Source: Brevundimonas sp.
GTDB taxonomy: Bacteria; Pseudomonadota; Alphaproteobacteria; Caulobacterales; Caulobacteraceae
Assembly: GCA_024711185.1 (NCBI GenBank)
Contig: JANJTI010000092.1
Location: 1 to 17,796 of the forward strand
Reading direction: 5' to 3'
DNA: 17,796 nucleotides
Of the stretch, positions 1-6,623 are shown in pieces. The position numbers and the translations under genes are program-made. Under the pieces are notes generated by a model, which saw only the letters and a program-made list of their open reading frames with translations, was not told the DNA's origin and did no database searches. The stretch's first letter is position 1. Every line of letters starts with the position of its first letter.

Positions 1-2049
1 CGGGCTTCCAACTTCCTCGCCGAGGCCTCGGCCCTGACCACCGGCGACCTGGTCGTCCACCTCGACCACGGCATCGGCCGCTACGAGGGCCTGAAGACGC
101 TGGAGATCCAGGAGGCGCCGCACGACTGCCTCGAGCTGCTCTACGCCGGCGAGTCGAAGCTCTATCTGCCGGTCGAGAACATCGACCTGCTGACCCGCTA
201 CGGGACCGACGCCGACGGGGTGCAGCTGGACCGGCTGGGCGGGGCGGGCTGGCAGGCGCGCAAGGCCAGGGCCAGGGAACGGCTGCGGGCCATGGCCGAG
301 GGGCTGATTGCGCTGGCCGCCAAGCGGGCGCTGCGCCGCACCGACGCGGTGGAGCCGCCGCACGGCCTGTTCGACGAGTTCTGCGCCCGCTTCCCCTACG
401 AGGAGACAGAGGATCAGCTGAACGCCATCGCCGACGTGCTGGAGGATCTCGGCAAGGGCGTGCCGATGGACCGGCTGATCTGCGGCGACGTCGGCTTCGG
501 CAAGACCGAGGTGGCCCTGCGCGCCGCCTTCGTGGTGGCCATGAGCGGCCAGCAGGTCGCCGTGGTCTGTCCGACCACCCTGCTGGCGCGACAGCACTTC
601 AAGACCTTCTCCGAGCGTTTCGCCGGCTGGCCGGTCAAGGTCCGCCACCTGTCGCGCATGGTGACGGCGAAGGACGCGGCCGAGACCCGCGCCGGGCTGA
701 AGGACGGCAGCTTCGAGATAGTGGTCGGCACCCATGCGGTGCTGAGCGAGCAGGTCGGCTTCAAGGACCTCGGCCTGGTGATCGTCGACGAGGAGCAGCA
801 CTTCGGGGTCAAGCACAAGGAGAAGCTGAAGACCCTGCGCGCCGACGTGCACCTGCTGACGCTGACCGCCACGCCGATCCCGCGCACCCTGCAGATGGCG
901 CTGTCGGGCATCCGCGAGATGTCGATCATCGCCACGCCTCCCGTGGATCGCCTGGCGGTGCGGACCTATGTCACCCCTTGGGACCCGGTGCTGGTGCGCG
1001 AGGCCCTGCTGCGCGAGAAGTATCGCGGCGGCCAGGCCTACTATGTCGCGCCGCGGCTGAAGGACCTGCCCGACATCGAGCGCTTCCTGCGCGAGCAGGT
1101 CCCCGAGGTGAAGTTCGTGGTCGGCCACGGCCAGATGACGCCGACCCAGCTGGAAGACGTGATGAGCGCCTTCTACGACGGCCAGTACGACGTGCTGGTG
1201 TCGACGACGATCGTGGAGAGCGGTCTCGACATTCCCACCGCCAACACCCTGGTCGTGCACCGCGCCGACATGTTCGGCCTGGCCCAGTTGTACCAGATCC
1301 GCGGCCGGGTCGGCCGGGCCAAGGCGCGCGCCTTCGCCTATCTGACCACGCCCAACGAGAAGCCGATGAGCCTGTCGGCCGAGCGGCGGCTTCAGGTGCT
1401 GCAGTCGCTGGACAATCTGGGGGCGGGGTTCCAGCTGGCCAGCCACGATCTCGATCAGCGCGGCGGCGGCAACCTGCTCGGCGACGAGCAGTCCGGCCAC
1501 ATCCGGGAGGTAGGGGTGGAACTGTACCAGCAGATGCTGGAGGACGCCGTCGCCAGCCTGAAGGCGGAGGGCGAGGGGGCGGAGATCGACCGTGGCTGGT
1601 CGCCAGCGATCAACGTCGGCGCGGCGGTCCTCATTCCGGAGGAGTACGTCCCGGATCTCAACGTGCGCCTGAGCCTCTACCGGCGCCTGTCGGACGCCGA
1701 GAACAGCGAGAGCCGCGAGGCGCTGGCGGCCGAGCTGATCGACCGCTTCGGCCCGCTGCCGGACGAGGCCAGGCAACTGCTGCGCATCGTCGGGATCAAG
1801 GCCAACTGCAAGACGGCCTGCATCGAGCGCATCGACGTCGGGCCCAAGGGCGCGGTGCTGACCCTGCGCGACAACAGCTTCCCCAATCCGGCCGGGCTGG
1901 TCGGGCTGATCCAGAAGAACCACGCCTACTGGAAGATCCGCCCGGACCAGAAGATCGTGGTCAAGGGCGACTGGGACACGCCGGAGGATCGGCTGAAGGT
2001 GGCGGAACGGATCACCGCCGACCTCGCCCGGGTGGCGAAGGCGGCCTAG
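1..2049 (+). CDS. mfd: Transcription-repair coupling factor Mfd (5'-truncated by window)
   Basis: This is a superfamily 2 DNA translocase. It removes RNA polymerase stalled at lesions and recruits UvrA, coupling transcription to nucleotide excision repair. The frame is open from base 1, so the window holds 682 codons of a protein usually about 1150 residues long; the UvrB-like N-terminal part lies upstream. Visible in order are: the CarD-like RNA-polymerase-interacting domain (GDLVVHLDHGIGRYEGL near nt 46-96); Walker A GDVGFGKT (nt 484-507); the DEEQ box of motif II (nt 787-798); TATPIPRTL (motif III); the helicase C domain with GRVGRAKARAFAY; and a C-terminal TRCF domain. An ATG at nt 289 or the GTG at nt 220 is internal and is not the start. 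The TAG stop overlaps the stop of the convergent SRPBCC gene by four bases. The family assignment is certain. Confidence 0.97.
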   Translation, partial: RASNFLAEASALTTGDLVVHLDHGIGRYEGLKTLEIQEAPHDCLELLYAGESKLYLPVENIDLLTRYGTDADGVQLDRLGGAGWQARKARARERLRAMAEGLIALAAKRALRRTDAVEPPHGLFDEFCARFPYEETEDQLNAIADVLEDLGKGVPMDRLICGDVGFGKTEVALRAAFVVAMSGQQVAVVCPTTLLARQHFKTFSERFAGWPVKVRHLSRMVTAKDAAETRAGLKDGSFEIVVGTHAVLSEQVGFKDLGLVIVDEEQHFGVKHKEKLKTLRADVHLLTLTATPIPRTLQMALSGIREMSIIATPPVDRLAVRTYVTPWDPVLVREALLREKYRGGQAYYVAPRLKDLPDIERFLREQVPEVKFVVGHGQMTPTQLEDVMSAFYDGQYDVLVSTTIVESGLDIPTANTLVVHRADMFGLAQLYQIRGRVGRAKARAFAYLTTPNEKPMSLSAERRLQVLQSLDNLGAGFQLASHDLDQRGGGNLLGDEQSGHIREVGVELYQQMLEDAVASLKAEGEGAEIDRGWSPAINVGAAVLIPEEYVPDLNVRLSLYRRLSDAENSESREALAAELIDRFGPLPDEARQLLRIVGIKANCKTACIERIDVGPKGAVLTLRDNSFPNPAGLVGLIQKNHAYWKIRPDQKIVVKGDWDTPEDRLKVAERITADLARVAKAA

Positions 2050-2783
2050 CAGCCCGGGGCGGCGGTCTCGAAGCGTTCGTCCCACCAGGCCTGCCAGCGG
2101 GCCTGCAGGTCGGCGAGAGCCTGCTCCGGCAGGTCGTAGGTGGTCAGCGTCAGCATGACGAAGCCGCGAGGGTGCTTTTCCGAGGGCGGCTGGTCGACGA
2201 CGACCAGAAGGCCGTCGCCCCAGGCGTCGACGGTGACGCCGGTCTGGTGGCGGGCCGTGAACCAGACCTCGCCGCCGGCGTCCGCTTCGGGCCCAAGCGG
2301 GCCGGACCACGGCTCGCCGGCGGCGGGGGCGGCGTCGAGGCCGAGCAGGCTGCGTCCGAGCCGGTCCGCGCGTGGCGGGCCGGAGAAGAACAGGGTGCGG
2401 CGCGGCTTCAGATCGTGGCGGGCGAAGGCGAAGGCCAGCTGCCAGGTGAAGGAGATCCAGCCCTCGATCATGCCGTCGAAGACGTCGCTCCAGTCGCCGG
2501 CGGGCGCGGAGCGCACCACCCGCACCACGCTGGAGTCGCCGCGGGCCTCGACCTCGTAGCGGTCGTTGACGCCCTCGAAGACCACCGTCCGGGTCGCCGC
2601 GTCGGCCTTCGCATGGGTGACGAAGATGAAGTCGATCTCGTCCTTCAGGCTGTCGGCCTCCCAGCCGAACCAGTCCCGGATCTTCGCCGGATCGCGCAGG
2701 GCGTCCCACACTGCGTCGGCGGGGGCGGGGACGGTGACCTCGACGAGGACGCGGTCCTCCATGGGTGCGGGGGCGTCTGTCAT
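2046..2783 (-). CDS. SRPBCC / AHSA1-like domain protein
   Basis: The predicted protein is 245 aa and soluble, with no signal peptide or membrane segment. Residues about 10-130 have the START/AHSA1 pattern: VLVEVTVPAPADAVWDALRDPAKIRDWFGWEAD at the start, a helix with DWFGW, then beta strands, and IEGWISFTWQLAFAFARH as the long closing helix. Residues 131-245 are longer than a single AHSA1 domain and may be a second, weak SRPBCC-like half (WGDGLLVVVDQ...). The family binds hydrophobic ligands or acts as an Hsp90 cofactor; the ligand here is unknown. The gene lies 8 bp downstream of an ArsR-type regulator on the same strand and has a GAGGA ribosome site before the ATG, so the two form an operon. 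ArsR-SRPBCC pairs are common and often autoregulated, but their physiological role is mostly unclear. The stop shares the palindrome CTAG with the mfd stop. Confidence 0.85.
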   Translation of the reverse strand: MTDAPAPMEDRVLVEVTVPAPADAVWDALRDPAKIRDWFGWEADSLKDEIDFIFVTHAKADAATRTVVFEGVNDRYEVEARGDSSVVRVVRSAPAGDWSDVFDGMIEGWISFTWQLAFAFARHDLKPRRTLFFSGPPRADRLGRSLLGLDAAPAAGEPWSGPLGPEADAGGEVWFTARHQTGVTVDAWGDGLLVVVDQPPSEKHPRGFVMLTLTTYDLPEQALADLQARWQAWWDERFETAAPGC

Positions 2784-2791
2784 GGGGATCC

Positions 2792-3388
2792 TCAGTTCCT
2801 TGCAGGCGTGGGCCGTTTGACGGCGGGATGGGCGGCCGCGGTCAGGCGGAAGCGGCGGCCGGCGGGGGCCGAGTACTTGCGGGCCAGCGCGGCGACGGCT
2901 TCGGCCAGTTCGTCGGAGAAGGCGTCGAAGTCAGCCGGGGCGCCGAAGCTCACCTCGGCCTCGACGGTGAGGGTCAGCAGGCGCGCGCCCTCGGCGGCGG
3001 CCGCGTCCCGCATGCGGGCGACGTCCCGCACCATGGCCGACGCGGCGGCGATCAGATGGCCGCTGGCGTGGCGGTCCTGGGCGTCGACGGTGTCCGGGTC
3101 TGCCGGCGCCTGCAGCAGCGCCGGGTCCAGGACATAGGCTCCGGCGGCGACGAACAGCTTCTCGACGAATCCGCGCTTGCGACGCTCGCCGGCCGGACGG
3201 ACCAGTCCCGCCGTCTCAAGGGCGCGCAGATGATAGCCGACCTTCTGCCGCGGCATGTCGAGCCGTTCCGCGAGGCCCGCGGCAGAGGCCGGCTCGGCGA
3301 GGGCGGCCAGGATGCGCCGGCGGATCGGAGCCAGCGCGAGGTGGGCGGCGTCCTGGTCGTCGAGCAGGGCGCAGGGGCGCGGCGTCAT
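2792..3388 (-). CDS. ArsR-family winged-helix transcriptional regulator
   Basis: The predicted protein is 198 aa. From the chosen start, residues about 15-75 form an ArsR-type winged helix: LALAPIRRRILAAL, then ASAAGLAERLDMPRQKVGYHLRALETAGLV as the helix-turn-helix, and a basic wing GERRKRGFVEKLF. The C-terminal 110 residues are a helical and beta region without a recognisable ligand motif. There is no ELCVC-type cysteine box, so metal sensing is unlikely. A start five codons upstream (nt 3403) is possible. However, the GGAGGG on the minus strand (plus-strand nt 3396-3401) is a good ribosome site for the ATG at 3388 and would be coding under the longer model, so I prefer the shorter start. 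The gene sits 36 bp after the popA-like stop and just before the SRPBCC gene. A palindrome in the gap suggests autoregulation. Confidence 0.87.
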   Translation of the reverse strand: MTPRPCALLDDQDAAHLALAPIRRRILAALAEPASAAGLAERLDMPRQKVGYHLRALETAGLVRPAGERRKRGFVEKLFVAAGAYVLDPALLQAPADPDTVDAQDRHASGHLIAAASAMVRDVARMRDAAAAEGARLLTLTVEAEVSFGAPADFDAFSDELAEAVAALARKYSAPAGRRFRLTAAAHPAVKRPTPARN

Positions 3389-3405
3389 GCGCCCACCCTC
3401 CATTA

Positions 3406-3421
3406 GACAAATCGAATTGTC
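3406..3421. promoter_or_regulatory. Candidate operator: 16-bp imperfect palindrome upstream of the arsR-type gene
   Basis: GACAA-ATCGAA-TTGTC is a 16-bp inverted repeat with one mismatched pair. It lies in the 36-bp gap, 17 bases upstream of the chosen regulator ATG. On the minus strand the overlapping hexamer TTGACA (plus-strand nt 3418-3423) matches a -35 element. The patch is AT-richer than its surroundings. ArsR-family dimers bind such inverted repeats over their own promoters, so autoregulation is a reasonable inference. No convincing -10 at normal spacing was seen. Confidence 0.5.
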
Positions 3422-3424
3422 AAA

Positions 3425-4735
3425 TCAGGATCGACCGATGTCGGCGCGGGCGCGCTCCAGGGCGGTCGCCGGAGACTCCTCCGGGCCGATCTCGCTCACG
3501 CCGACCTCGAACTCGACCACGAACGGCGGATGCTCCGGGCCGGCGTCGAAGGCGGTGCACCCGATGACGGCGGCGATCCGGTCCGCGGCGATGCGGGCGG
3601 AGGGCCCCCGGGTGGCGGGGAGGGCGAGAGCGAAGACGTCGGCGGCGAGGCGCGCTGCGGTGTCTTCCGTCCGGATCAGGCGCGAGACCATGGCGCCGAC
3701 CTGGGGCAGGGCCCGGTCCAGCCAGCCCCCGGCACGGGCGGCGGCGACGGCCTCGGTGTCGGCGACGCGCAGGACGGCTACGGACAACGGCCGACGCCGT
3801 AGCCGGGCGCCTTCGACCACGCGCGCCAGATGAGCCGCGAACAGCTCCGGCGTGAACAGACCGGTCGCCGGATCGGTCAGTCCGCTGCCGCGGGCGCCCT
3901 CGAGGGTGCGACGGATGGCGACATGGCGTCGATGGGCGCGGGCGAGGGCGACGATGCGCTCGGCGGTCTCCTCCTCCGGCGTGTCGGCGGCGGCGACGTC
4001 GGAGAAGCCGCGGTTGTACAGCTCCGCCAGATTGATCTCCGCCGCGCCGCGCAGGTAGAGCACGGCGGGCACGTGGTAGAGGCGGGTGTTGCGCTTCATG
4101 CCCGAGGCGATGGACAGCGCCGGCGCATGATCCTCGGCGCCCCACAGCACGGCGGCGTCGAACGGCCGCTCGTGCAGATAGTCGAAGGCGGTGTAGGGCG
4201 TCGGCGCGGCGACAACGTCGCAGCCGAGCGTCGTCAGGGCGTTGGAGAGGGCGAGGAACCGCCGGTCGGGCTTGCCCGCGGCGAGGACGCGCAGCGGCGT
4301 CTGATCGGGTTCGGCGACCGGCAGCGGATCGCCCCGGGCCGCGAAGGTGGCCTCTCGCAGGGCGACTTCCTCCTCGGCGATCGCGGAGCGGACCAGATGT
4401 TCGAGCCTGAGCGCGGCCTGGGCCGCGTGCGGAGGCGTCGACATCGCGATCTCGACCGATCCCGTCTGCCACCCGACCGCCTCCGCACCGATGGCGAGCA
4501 CCGGCAGGCGGCGGGGGGACACCGACCGGCGCATCGCCTCGACGCCGGCCTGGGCGTCGGTGACACGGCTGTCGAGGATGACCGCCTCGAGCGGCCAGTC
4601 GATCAGGACCTGAACCGCGCCCGCCAGCGAGCGCGCCGTCACCGTCCGCCAGCCGACGGAGTCGAGACCCTGGCACAGGGGCCCGACCAGGCCATCGTCA
4701 GGGGCGACGACCAGAATGCGCGGATCGGAAGCCAA
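3425..4735 (-). CDS. popA: PopA-like c-di-GMP effector (REC-REC-degenerate GGDEF)
   Basis: The predicted protein is 436 aa with PleD-type architecture. REC1 spans about 6-120 with a possible phospho-acceptor Asp55 in AVILDSR. REC2 spans about 147-270, where the acceptor strand reads AAVLWGAED with no Asp at the usual place. A GGDEF-fold domain spans about 283-430. The catalytic GGDEF has become AADVF (364-368) and the metal-binding region LRVADTEA is also altered, so cyclase activity is not expected. The inhibitory-site motif RxxD is intact as RTED (355-358), at the correct distance from the signature. In Caulobacter crescentus, PopA binds c-di-GMP through such a site and helps deliver CtrA, with RcdA and CpdR, to ClpXP at the pole; orthology here is inferred from these features. 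The start is TTG, with GGAG eight bases upstream (plus-strand nt 4744-4747). The next Met is beyond REC1's phospho-site, so TTG is needed to keep the domain. Confidence 0.8.
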   Translation of the reverse strand: MASDPRILVVAPDDGLVGPLCQGLDSVGWRTVTARSLAGAVQVLIDWPLEAVILDSRVTDAQAGVEAMRRSVSPRRLPVLAIGAEAVGWQTGSVEIAMSTPPHAAQAALRLEHLVRSAIAEEEVALREATFAARGDPLPVAEPDQTPLRVLAAGKPDRRFLALSNALTTLGCDVVAAPTPYTAFDYLHERPFDAAVLWGAEDHAPALSIASGMKRNTRLYHVPAVLYLRGAAEINLAELYNRGFSDVAAADTPEEETAERIVALARAHRRHVAIRRTLEGARGSGLTDPATGLFTPELFAAHLARVVEGARLRRRPLSVAVLRVADTEAVAAARAGGWLDRALPQVGAMVSRLIRTEDTAARLAADVFALALPATRGPSARIAADRIAAVIGCTAFDAGPEHPPFVVEFEVGVSEIGPEESPATALERARADIGRS

Positions 4736-4900
4736 CGGGAAATCTCCAGACGCCCCAGCCCCGGGCTGTCTTCAGGTGCAGGACCATAGCGACGACGCCC
4801 GTGGAGAGGCAACGGCTCACGCAGGTTTGTCCCCGCGTCGCCGCCACGACATGGTTTCCCGGCGGGAGAATTGCGTTAAGGAGGACGCCTGTCGGGTCGG
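4736..4900. promoter_or_regulatory. Divergent intergenic region between popA-like gene and yihY
   Basis: This is the longest gap in the window (165 bp, or 177 bp if yihY starts at the GTG) and should carry promoters for both divergent genes. Contents seen: the popA ribosome site; a perfect 13-bp palindrome with a one-base centre in the popA leader; and a strong Shine-Dalgarno AAGGAGG at 4878-4884 on the plus strand, flanked by the short inverted repeat GCGT/ACGC (4873-4876 and 4885-4888). I found no convincing sigma-70 -35/-10 pair or TTAA-N7-TTAA CtrA box. Confidence 0.45.
4756..4768. repeat. 13-bp palindrome in popA-like leader
   Basis: CAGCCCcGGGCTG has six paired bases each side of a single C. 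On the minus strand it lies about 20 bases upstream of the TTG start, so it would be in the 5' leader or near the promoter. It could be an operator half-pair or a small hairpin. In DNA this GC-rich, a palindrome of this length may arise by chance. Confidence 0.3.
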
Positions 4901-5866
4901 TTGGGGAACCGGGTGAACACAACTTCCGAACGGGGCGCCGGGGTGCGATGGACGGCGCCTGGCCACTGGGGCCGACTGGCGGCGAAGGCCTTCGCCCGCA
5001 GCTGGGGCCGCGACGTCATGCTGTACACGGGCGGGGTGTCGTTCTTCGCCCTGCTCGCCGTCTTCCCGGCGATCGCCATCCTCATCGGCTTCTACAAGGC
5101 GGTGCTGAGCATCGGCCAGGTCAGCGAACAGGCGGCGGCGCTGGCCGACGTGATGCCGTATGCCGCGCGGGCCATCTTCCTGCAGGAGATCTCGCGCCTG
5201 GCCAACGCTTCGGCCAGCACCGTGTCGACCCAGAGCTTCCTCGCCCTCGTCATCGGCGGCTACGCCGCGCATCGCGGCTTCAAGGCCCTGTTGGCGGGGC
5301 TGAACCTGATCCACGACGAGACCGAGCCGCACGGCTTCTTCAGGTTCAACCTGCTCGCCTTTTTCGTGGCGCTGTTCGCCTTCGCCCTGTTCACGGTCGT
5401 GTCGGGGGCCGTCGTCACGTCGCGGCTGCTCAAGCACGCCGGCCCGGGCGAGGCGGGGGGCGGTCTGCCGGCGAACGGCCTCTGGCCCGCCCTCGGCCTG
5501 GTGGTGGGGCTGACGCTGCTCTACCGCTACGCCATGTCCCACCGCACGCCGGTGGCGTGGGGCCCCTCGATCACCGGGGGCGTGATCGCGACCGTGTTCT
5601 CGACCATCTCCTCCTGGCTGTGCGCCATCTACGTCGAGCAGATCGCTCCGCTCGGCGCCACCTACGGCTCGGTCGGCGCCGTCGTGGTGCTGCTGATCTG
5701 GCTGTCGTGGAACGTCAACGCCATCTTCTATGGCGGCGCCTTCGCTACGGAGATGGAGATCGCCGCCCGCTCGAGGGACGCGCCTCAGTTGCCGGAAGCG
5801 CCGGAGGAGGCCGCTTCGGACCGGGTGGTCAGCCTGTCGGCCCGACGGGCGTCTCGACCACGATAG
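4901..5866 (+). CDS. YihY/BrkB-family inner-membrane protein
   Basis: The predicted protein is 321 aa and polytopic. Hydrophobic segments lie at about 45-66, 110-125, 147-172, 195-212, 223-245 and 254-280. The family signatures are clear: GGVSFFALLAVFPAIAIL near 44-61, and YGSVGAVVVLLIWLSW followed by NAIFYGGAFATEME at the C-terminal end. The family is widespread and lacks a settled biochemical role; the old label ribonuclease BN is wrong for it. The start is uncertain. TTG 4901 is 16 bases from the strong AAGGAGG (4878-4884). GTG 4913 has GGGGA five bases upstream. A CTG at 4889 is closest to the strong site. The conserved domain begins after residue 22, so all three preserve it. The 3' end overlaps the convergent TusA-family gene by 38 bp. 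Confidence 0.9.
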   Translation: MGNRVNTTSERGAGVRWTAPGHWGRLAAKAFARSWGRDVMLYTGGVSFFALLAVFPAIAILIGFYKAVLSIGQVSEQAAALADVMPYAARAIFLQEISRLANASASTVSTQSFLALVIGGYAAHRGFKALLAGLNLIHDETEPHGFFRFNLLAFFVALFAFALFTVVSGAVVTSRLLKHAGPGEAGGGLPANGLWPALGLVVGLTLLYRYAMSHRTPVAWGPSITGGVIATVFSTISSWLCAIYVEQIAPLGATYGSVGAVVVLLIWLSWNVNAIFYGGAFATEMEIAARSRDAPQLPEAPEEAASDRVVSLSARRASRPR

Positions 5867-6059
5867 ACAGTACCCTGTCGGTCTCCTCGATCGAGACGAC
5901 CCGGCCGCCCAGTTCCTGCATCAGGTACGGCACGTCGATGCGGGCCATGGGGTCGGTGGCGAGCAGGGTCACGCGGCTGTTCGCCGGCGCAGCGCGCAGG
6001 GCCTTCTGAAGCTTCAGACTGGGCGTCGGGCAGCGGTGGCCGCGGGCGTCGACGATCAT
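5829..6059 (-). CDS. TusA-family sulfurtransferase / sulfur-carrier protein
   Basis: The predicted protein is 76 aa, close to the usual 75-80 for the family. The defining CPxP motif is CPTP (residues 10-13) after an N-terminal strand MIVDARGHR. It is followed by the helix SLKLQKAL, a TDP loop and the C-terminal strands. Cys10 would carry persulfide sulfur. E. coli TusA relays sulfur from IscS toward tRNA 2-thiouridine, but many paralogs serve other sulfur-transfer pathways, so I do not assign the symbol. Its ATG overlaps the cinA stop as ATGA (6056-6059), indicating translational coupling. Its last 38 bases lie opposite the end of yihY. Confidence 0.9.
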   Translation of the reverse strand: MIVDARGHRCPTPSLKLQKALRAAPANSRVTLLATDPMARIDVPYLMQELGGRVVSIEETDRVLSIVVETPVGPTG

Positions 6060-6547
6060 GCGCCGATCCGGTCAAGCAGCAGGCCCAGCGCCGTCCGGAC
6101 GCTCTCGAGCCGCACAGCCTCGCGGCCGATGTCGCCGAAGCGATGCTCGACATGTACCACGCCCAGCGGGCCGGCGGCGGCGAAATGGACAAGTCCCACG
6201 GGCTTCTCCTCCGACCCGCCTCCCGGGCCTGCGACCCCGGTGACGGCCACCGAGACGTCGGCTCCGGAGTTCCGCAGCACGCCTTCGGCCATGGCCCGCG
6301 CGACCGCTTCCGAGACGGCGCCGCGCGACTCGATGACCTCGGGGGAAACGCCCAGCATCCCGGTCTTGGCGGCGTTGCTGTAGGTGACGAAGCCGCGATC
6401 GAGCACCGCCGACGAGCCGGGAACCGCGGTGATCGCGGCCGCCACAAGGCCGCCGGTGCAGCTCTCGGCGCAGGCGACGGTCAGCCCCCGGGCCGCGCCT
6501 GCCTCGACCACGCGTCGCGCCAGCGCCTGGATGTCGTAGGAGAACAT
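6056..6547 (-). CDS. pncC: Nicotinamide-nucleotide amidohydrolase, CinA C-terminal domain type (PncC)
   Basis: The predicted protein is 163 aa: the stand-alone CinA C-terminal domain without the N-terminal MoaB-like ADP-ribose pyrophosphatase part. Such proteins deamidate nicotinamide mononucleotide to nicotinate mononucleotide in NAD salvage. Motifs are AESCTGGL (27-34, with the catalytic Ser29), GFVTYSNAAK (52-61, Tyr56 and Lys61), and TGVAGPGGGSEEKPVGLV starting at 103. The ATG at 6547 is chosen because AAAGGA lies five bases upstream on the minus strand. The frame is open further upstream, but that part reads into the divergent gene and has no homology to the family. The stop overlaps the next start as ATGA, so this gene and the TusA-family gene are coupled. 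Confidence 0.92.
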   Translation of the reverse strand: MFSYDIQALARRVVEAGAARGLTVACAESCTGGLVAAAITAVPGSSAVLDRGFVTYSNAAKTGMLGVSPEVIESRGAVSEAVARAMAEGVLRNSGADVSVAVTGVAGPGGGSEEKPVGLVHFAAAGPLGVVHVEHRFGDIGREAVRLESVRTALGLLLDRIGA

Positions 6548-6565
6548 GAGGTCCTTTCCGAACCC

Positions 6566-6591
6566 GTCGCGAGTCACGCTAGGGTCGCGAC
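6566..6591. promoter_or_regulatory. Inverted repeat between divergent pncC and membrane-synthase genes
   Basis: GTCGCGA (6566-6572) and TCGCGAC (6585-6591) form perfect 7-bp inverted arms separated by 12 bases. They lie in the 76-bp gap between two divergent starts. A GANTC site (GAGTC, 6571-6575), the CcrM methylation target in Caulobacterales, overlaps the left arm. The repeat could be an operator controlling either or both genes. This is a candidate only, as no regulator is identified. Confidence 0.4.
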
Positions 6592-6623
6592 ACGCCGGGT
6601 CGGCGGCATCATACGGGGCGGGC

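Noticed and set aside
978..3137. A 719-codon plus-strand open frame running through the mfd 3' end and into the SRPBCC and ArsR genes
   Set aside because: It is out of frame with mfd and antisense to the other two genes. Its Gly/Arg/Ala-rich composition marks it as a GC shadow.
2792..3388. ArsR-type regulator as an arsenic or other metal sensor
   Set aside because: There are no paired-cysteine or histidine metal-binding motifs, and no metal transporter or reductase nearby.
3420..4676. A 418-codon minus-strand frame overlapping the popA-like gene
   Set aside because: It is a frame shadow of the popA-like gene, rich in Arg, Gly and Ala. The other frame has clear REC and GGDEF-fold motifs.
3425..4735. 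Active diguanylate cyclase
   Set aside because: The GGDEF signature is AADVF and the metal-site region is also degenerate. Only the I-site is intact.
4901..5866. Ribonuclease BN annotation for the YihY/BrkB protein
   Set aside because: It is an integral membrane protein without RNase motifs. The historical name was misapplied to this family.
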